Both the position numbers and the translations under genes were made by a program. This document shows positions 60,513 to 64,000 of a stretch of DNA of 64,000 nt, piece by piece. This DNA is from Homoserinimonas sp. Its GTDB lineage: Bacteria > Actinomycetota > Actinomycetes > Actinomycetales > Microbacteriaceae. The DNA lies in contig JAMLGP010000001.1 of the NCBI GenBank assembly GCA_023957835.1, positions 489,575-553,574 of the forward strand, written 5' to 3'. The first letter of the stretch is position 1; every line of letters starts with the position of its first letter. The notes beneath the pieces were generated by a model that did not search any database, was not told the DNA's origin, and saw nothing but the letters and a program-made list of their open reading frames with translations.

Positions 60513-62777
60513 TTGGGCAATTCTGAGTTGCAGCGGGAGCGCGAATACGTCAATGGACTATATGCCCGACTGGGCGAGCTGATTGAGGAAGCGAAGCAGC
60601 GTCTCGCAGAAGTGAGATCAAGCGACGTGGGCGGAGGGCATCAGGCCAGATCCGAACGGGACAGCTTCGCGAAGCTCTTCGAAGATCGGATTTTGCAACT
60701 GCAGGAGGTTGGCGATCGACTCGCCTTCGGCCGTATTACTACGGATGAAAATGAGCCGGAGCCTGTGCACCACTACATTGGGCGGATCGGAATTCGAAGC
60801 GAAGACCTGAAGCCTTTGCTACTGGACTGGCGGGTACCGCAGGCAAGTGCGTTCTATCAGGCAACTGCGCTGAACCCGATGGGGACGAGATCCAGGCGAC
60901 ACTTGTATGTTCGAGGTCGCGAACTGGTCCGAATAGAGGATGAGGTTTTCGATTCCAAATTGCTTCAAAGCGAGGGGATTCAACTCCAGGGAGAGGGGGC
61001 CCTGCTTGCCGCAATGAGCGCTCAGCGCACTGGCCGAATGTCAGACATAGTCGCCACGATTCAGGCGGAGCAGGACAAAATCATCCGATCAGAGATCAAG
61101 GGGGTGCTGGTTGTTCAGGGCGGACCGGGCACCGGAAAGACCGCAGTAGCCCTGCACCGGGCAGCGTTCCTCCTCTATTCAAACCGGGAACGGCTGCGAT
61201 CCAGCGGGGTGCTCATTGTGGGACCCACTCGATCCTTCGTTCGGTACATCGAAGCAGTACTACCCTCCCTTGGAGAATCTGGGGTAGTACTCGCGAGCCT
61301 TGGCCAGTTGTATCCAGGAATCGAAGCCAGTGAAGACGATCCCACCGCCACCGCACGGCTAAAGGGATCGATCGAGATGGTGAAACTTATTGAGAAGGCC
61401 GTCAGATCGCGTCAGGTGATTCCCGAGGCAGCCGCAGAAATAAGGGTTAATGGCGAATCCCTGACGCTGGAGCCTGAATTGATTGCGCGGGCCCTGAAGT
61501 CGGCTCAGGCCACAGGTTTACCGCACAATGAAGCGCGAGTGGTTTTTGCCAGAGCTGCACTCGGCGAGTTAACCGAAAGGATGGCCGCGAAACTCAGAGA
61601 GAGAGGCTCAACGCTCGACGACTCCGACCTCGCCTTGCTCAGAGAAGATCTTCGGACTTCAGACGACGTTAAAGTTCAGTTGAACACTGCCTGGCTGCCG
61701 TTGACTCCTCAGAAGCTTCTTCAGGATCTCTATTCGCGACCCAATTGGCTGGCCGAACTGACCCCCGATTGGAATCCGGAAAAGCGCGCGCTGCTTAGGC
61801 GCGATCGCGGAGCAGAGTTCACGATTTCCGACATCCCCCTGCTGGATGAGGCGGCCGAGTTGCTGGGGGAGGATGCGGTCCAGGACCAGTCTCGGCTCAG
61901 GCAACAGCAGGAGCAGGCCGAACGAGACATTGAGAATGCAAGGCAGGCAATCGAGAGCTTCAAAGTCGAGGGATTCATCGATGCGAAGTCTCTTGCCGAG
62001 GGTTTCGCAGATTACTCGGACTCCGTGACCACAGCCGAGAGAGCCGCAAGTGATCGCACCTGGGCATACGGTCACGTTGTAGTTGACGAAGCGCAGGAGC
62101 TCTCTGCAATGCAGTGGAGGTTGCTGCGACGCAGAGGGCCATCACTGTCGTTCACAGTCGTCGGTGATATTGCGCAGGCGGCTTCAGCTTCTGCTGTGGG
62201 GGACTGGTCGACAGCGTTGAAGTCCCTGATAGGCGCCAGGAACCAATCAGACTGGCTGAGGCTCGAAGAACTCACAGTCAACTACCGCACGCCCTCGCAA
62301 ATCGCCGAACAGGCCGAGCGAATGGCATTGGCACACAACCTGCCGATCACTGCCGCCGCTGCGGTCAGATCCAGCAATTGGCCTCCTGAGCTGGTAAACA
62401 GCGCCGAAACTGCAGTCGAACTCGCCTTCGAAGTTGGAGGGACTATTGGGGTGATGGCGCCAAAGTCGCGATTGCCTGAGTTATTTGAGGAGCTTCAAGC
62501 TACTTTCCCGGGACGAGTCGGGATCGGGGCAGAAGGCATTGATTCTGAGATCACCGTCTTGAGCACTTTCGATGCAAAGGGGCTCGAGTTCGATACCGTA
62601 GTTATCGTTGATGCCGTGCAAATCGTCGATGAATCGGATCGCGGCGCAGCCTCGCTTTATGTGGCAATGACAAGGCCGACTCAGCGGCTGGTCTTCGTCG
62701 GGACGAATGCCCTTCCGGACGGAATCGACTTGTCTCGATCTTCAGGAAAACAGTCCGAATCCGAAATGGCCAATTAG
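60513..62777 (+). CDS. helD: HelD-family RNA polymerase-recycling helicase-like ATPase
   Basis: 754 residues, UvrD/Rep-like. N-terminal coiled coil (about 1-60, LQREREYVNGLYARLGELIE) that reaches into RNA polymerase, Walker A GGPGTGKT (about 203-210), DEAQELSAMQWRLL, LTVNYRTPSQIAEQAERMAL and the C-terminal SLYVAMTRPTQRLVFVG. HelD clears stalled RNA polymerase and can give rifampicin tolerance in Actinobacteria. TTG start after AAGGGG. Its 3' end overlaps the convergent DUF3137 gene by 36 bases. Confidence 0.9.
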   Translation: MGNSELQREREYVNGLYARLGELIEEAKQRLAEVRSSDVGGGHQARSERDSFAKLFEDRILQLQEVGDRLAFGRITTDENEPEPVHHYIGRIGIRSEDLKPLLLDWRVPQASAFYQATALNPMGTRSRRHLYVRGRELVRIEDEVFDSKLLQSEGIQLQGEGALLAAMSAQRTGRMSDIVATIQAEQDKIIRSEIKGVLVVQGGPGTGKTAVALHRAAFLLYSNRERLRSSGVLIVGPTRSFVRYIEAVLPSLGESGVVLASLGQLYPGIEASEDDPTATARLKGSIEMVKLIEKAVRSRQVIPEAAAEIRVNGESLTLEPELIARALKSAQATGLPHNEARVVFARAALGELTERMAAKLRERGSTLDDSDLALLREDLRTSDDVKVQLNTAWLPLTPQKLLQDLYSRPNWLAELTPDWNPEKRALLRRDRGAEFTISDIPLLDEAAELLGEDAVQDQSRLRQQQEQAERDIENARQAIESFKVEGFIDAKSLAEGFADYSDSVTTAERAASDRTWAYGHVVVDEAQELSAMQWRLLRRRGPSLSFTVVGDIAQAASASAVGDWSTALKSLIGARNQSDWLRLEELTVNYRTPSQIAEQAERMALAHNLPITAAAAVRSSNWPPELVNSAETAVELAFEVGGTIGVMAPKSRLPELFEELQATFPGRVGIGAEGIDSEITVLSTFDAKGLEFDTVVIVDAVQIVDESDRGAASLYVAMTRPTQRLVFVGTNALPDGIDLSRSSGKQSESEMAN

Positions 62778-63782
62778 CAGCCAGAGCAGGAAGATTCCAA
62801 CCATAAGGGAAACCGCCGCCCAGGAGATTCCCCTCTTGAGCCTTCGACCCTGAGGGGCGATCATGTCTGCGGCCAGTCGGGAATTCAGGCCACTTCGAGC
62901 TTCGGCCGGCGACTGTAAGCGAGAGTCAGCGTATCTGGCTGATTGGGAAATCACCTTCTTGCCGACCGTCTGCACAATCTTGAAGAACTGCGAGAGGACC
63001 TCAGGAGTTGACAAGTCAAGCTGACCGTTTGCGTAGAAGAAGATCCAGTCATCCACAACTTCGACATCCAGTGCGGCCGCCTTGTCCATGAGAGCGCTCA
63101 TGAGATCTGGAGTGAAGATGTATAGAGCATCGGTTTCATACTCTTTCGGGCAATACAGCTTGAATTTGCTGTTGAAGTCTCCCTCAAGTTCCAGCACCTG
63201 GCTCCGAGTGAAGATCGCCGGCAAGTTGCTCAAAATCGTGTTGTTGAGTTTGGAATCCAGCACCATCTGCGGCAGCCTGCGGTCCAGTTTGAGAGCCAGA
63301 TAGGTCCAGTGATGAGTCCTCTTGTTCTTTCCCGATCCGGTCGTGTATCGATATTGCGCAATGTCTACGAAGGGGTCATCAAGGCGACTGATTCGCTCCT
63401 GAATGGCTCGGTTTTCGCCAATCGAAAAGATCATGCCTGCATAACCTGGAGGGGCGGTCTCGGTTTCGAACACCAGATCGTTGTCGAGGGCGAATCTGCT
63501 CATTCGAATCCAGCGTTCCCACTGCCCCCGGCTTCTTACGAGCGAGAGCACGACGAAAATACCTCCTGCGACAAGGAGCAGGATGAGAATCAATGCAGGG
63601 TTGCTGAACTCCACTTCGAAGAGGATCGAAGCCGCGAGACCGATTATTGCCAGAATGAAGGTTCCGATTATGAGCCTGAAGATTAGCTCGCCGGATTGAG
63701 AGGAGGAGTGCGCTCGCTTGAATTGCCTGATTTGCTCTGCAGTTACCGAAGAGTTAAGCGGGCTGTAGTCGAGTTCTTTCAT
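62742..63782 (-). CDS. DUF3137-like membrane protein
   Basis: 346 residues. Two membrane helices near the N-terminus (about 31-52 and 58-80), a soluble middle (about 85-310) with YTTGSGKNKRTHHWTYLALK and FKLYCPKEYETDALYIFTPD, and one C-terminal helix. Matches the DUF3137 pattern; role unknown. Start ATG 63782 with GAGGCGG ahead. Its end lies inside helD on the other strand. Confidence 0.8.
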   Translation of the reverse strand: MKELDYSPLNSSVTAEQIRQFKRAHSSSQSGELIFRLIIGTFILAIIGLAASILFEVEFSNPALILILLLVAGGIFVVLSLVRSRGQWERWIRMSRFALDNDLVFETETAPPGYAGMIFSIGENRAIQERISRLDDPFVDIAQYRYTTGSGKNKRTHHWTYLALKLDRRLPQMVLDSKLNNTILSNLPAIFTRSQVLELEGDFNSKFKLYCPKEYETDALYIFTPDLMSALMDKAAALDVEVVDDWIFFYANGQLDLSTPEVLSQFFKIVQTVGKKVISQSARYADSRLQSPAEARSGLNSRLAADMIAPQGRRLKRGISWAAVSLMVGIFLLWLLIGHFGFGLFS

Positions 63783-63828
63783 TTCCGCCTCAGAGTTCGT
63801 CGGTCGGTCTAAATGGCATCCTAGAACC

Positions 63829-64000
63829 ATGGCTATTCTCTCCGACGCGATGCTCGACCGGTTTCGATCCAGAGCAGGGGCTTACGATCGCGAAAACAGG
63901 TTTCCATTTGAGGATTTCGAAGAGCTAAAAAAGGCGGGCTATCTGGCGGCGCTTGTCCCGGAGCAATTCGGTGGAAAAGGACTTAGCCTGCAGGAGGTAG
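63829..64000 (+). CDS. Acyl-CoA dehydrogenase, N-terminus only
   Basis: 57 codons in the window. The first helices read FEDFEELKKAGYLAALVPEQ, then FGGKGLSLQEV, the usual N-terminal pattern of acyl-CoA dehydrogenases. Divergent from the DUF3137 gene. The gene runs past the window edge, so no more can be said. Confidence 0.8.
   Translation, partial: MAILSDAMLDRFRSRAGAYDRENRFPFEDFEELKKAGYLAALVPEQFGGKGLSLQEV

Noticed and set aside
1-64000. CRISPR array, prophage, tRNA or rRNA genes
   Set aside because: No regularly spaced repeats, no phage structural genes and no tRNA-like cloverleaf or rRNA sequence seen on reading both strands.

Overview
The window is a stretch of bacterial chromosome from a high-GC Gram-positive (Actinobacteria). 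The best guess is Microbacteriaceae or a close relative. The reasons are the paa gene order with a TetR-type regulator, a branched-chain 2-oxoacid dehydrogenase cluster, three DUF2510 proteins (GWYPDP motif), a class II HelD, a proS-nusA-ylxR-infB-rbfA-truB-ribF translation block, GTG/TTG starts, and many start codons placed 6-8 bases after a TANNNT -10 box (leaderless mRNAs). The lineage is inferred; no rRNA or tRNA gene was found.

Layout. 1-11.2 kb: phenylacetate catabolism. A 5'-truncated paaZ comes first, then a short accessory insert (membrane proteins, a decayed copy of the paaZ tail, a HicAB toxin-antitoxin pair with a palindromic operator). paaR and paaI then diverge from paaABCDE-paaG across a TetR-type operator. 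11.2-15.5 kb: an MFS exporter diverging from its ArsR-like regulator, and pxpABC (5-oxoprolinase). 15.5-19.6 kb: bkdABC with an Lrp-type regulator. 19.7-32.3 kb: proS, a cell-wall-sorted surface protein, nusA, ylxR, infB, rbfA, a P-loop kinase-like protein, truB, two small membrane proteins and a ribF with a decayed kinase half; a ketopantoate reductase-like gene lies opposite.

32.3-38.9 kb: a ROK sugar kinase, then a deoxyribose-type operon (SorC regulator, deoC, aldehyde dehydrogenase, half-length aldehyde dehydrogenase), then a secreted glycerophosphodiesterase. 38.9-51.8 kb: M20 peptidase, a DUF6804 membrane protein, an SNF2-type ATPase, cupin, DUF488, an unusual intergenic stretch that folds into one long rod (43.92-44.12 kb), uracil permease, GNAT, glutathione peroxidase, gamma-glutamyltransferase and three DUF2510 membrane proteins. 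51.97-53.25 kb: a complete insertion sequence with about 28-bp terminal inverted repeats, sitting in the loop of a 9-bp hairpin. 53.3-64 kb: phosphate transporter with a small partner, aspA, alkA, rbsK, an FAD oxidase, a membrane protein, helD, a DUF3137 protein and the start of an acyl-CoA dehydrogenase.

How the genes work together: paaABCDE epoxidise phenylacetyl-CoA, PaaG isomerises the epoxide, PaaZ opens and oxidises the ring product, and PaaI rescues trapped CoA. paaK, paaF, paaH and paaJ are not in view. BkdABC feeds branched-chain acyl-CoAs into lipids or catabolism. DeoC plus the aldehyde dehydrogenases convert deoxyribose 5-phosphate to glyceraldehyde 3-phosphate and acetate. Most of the window is ordinary core genome. 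The most interesting unexplained signal is the rod-folding intergenic RNA candidate. Next come the degenerate RibF and P-loop proteins, a ylxR gene with no standard start codon, and the conserved-looking half-length aldehyde dehydrogenase.
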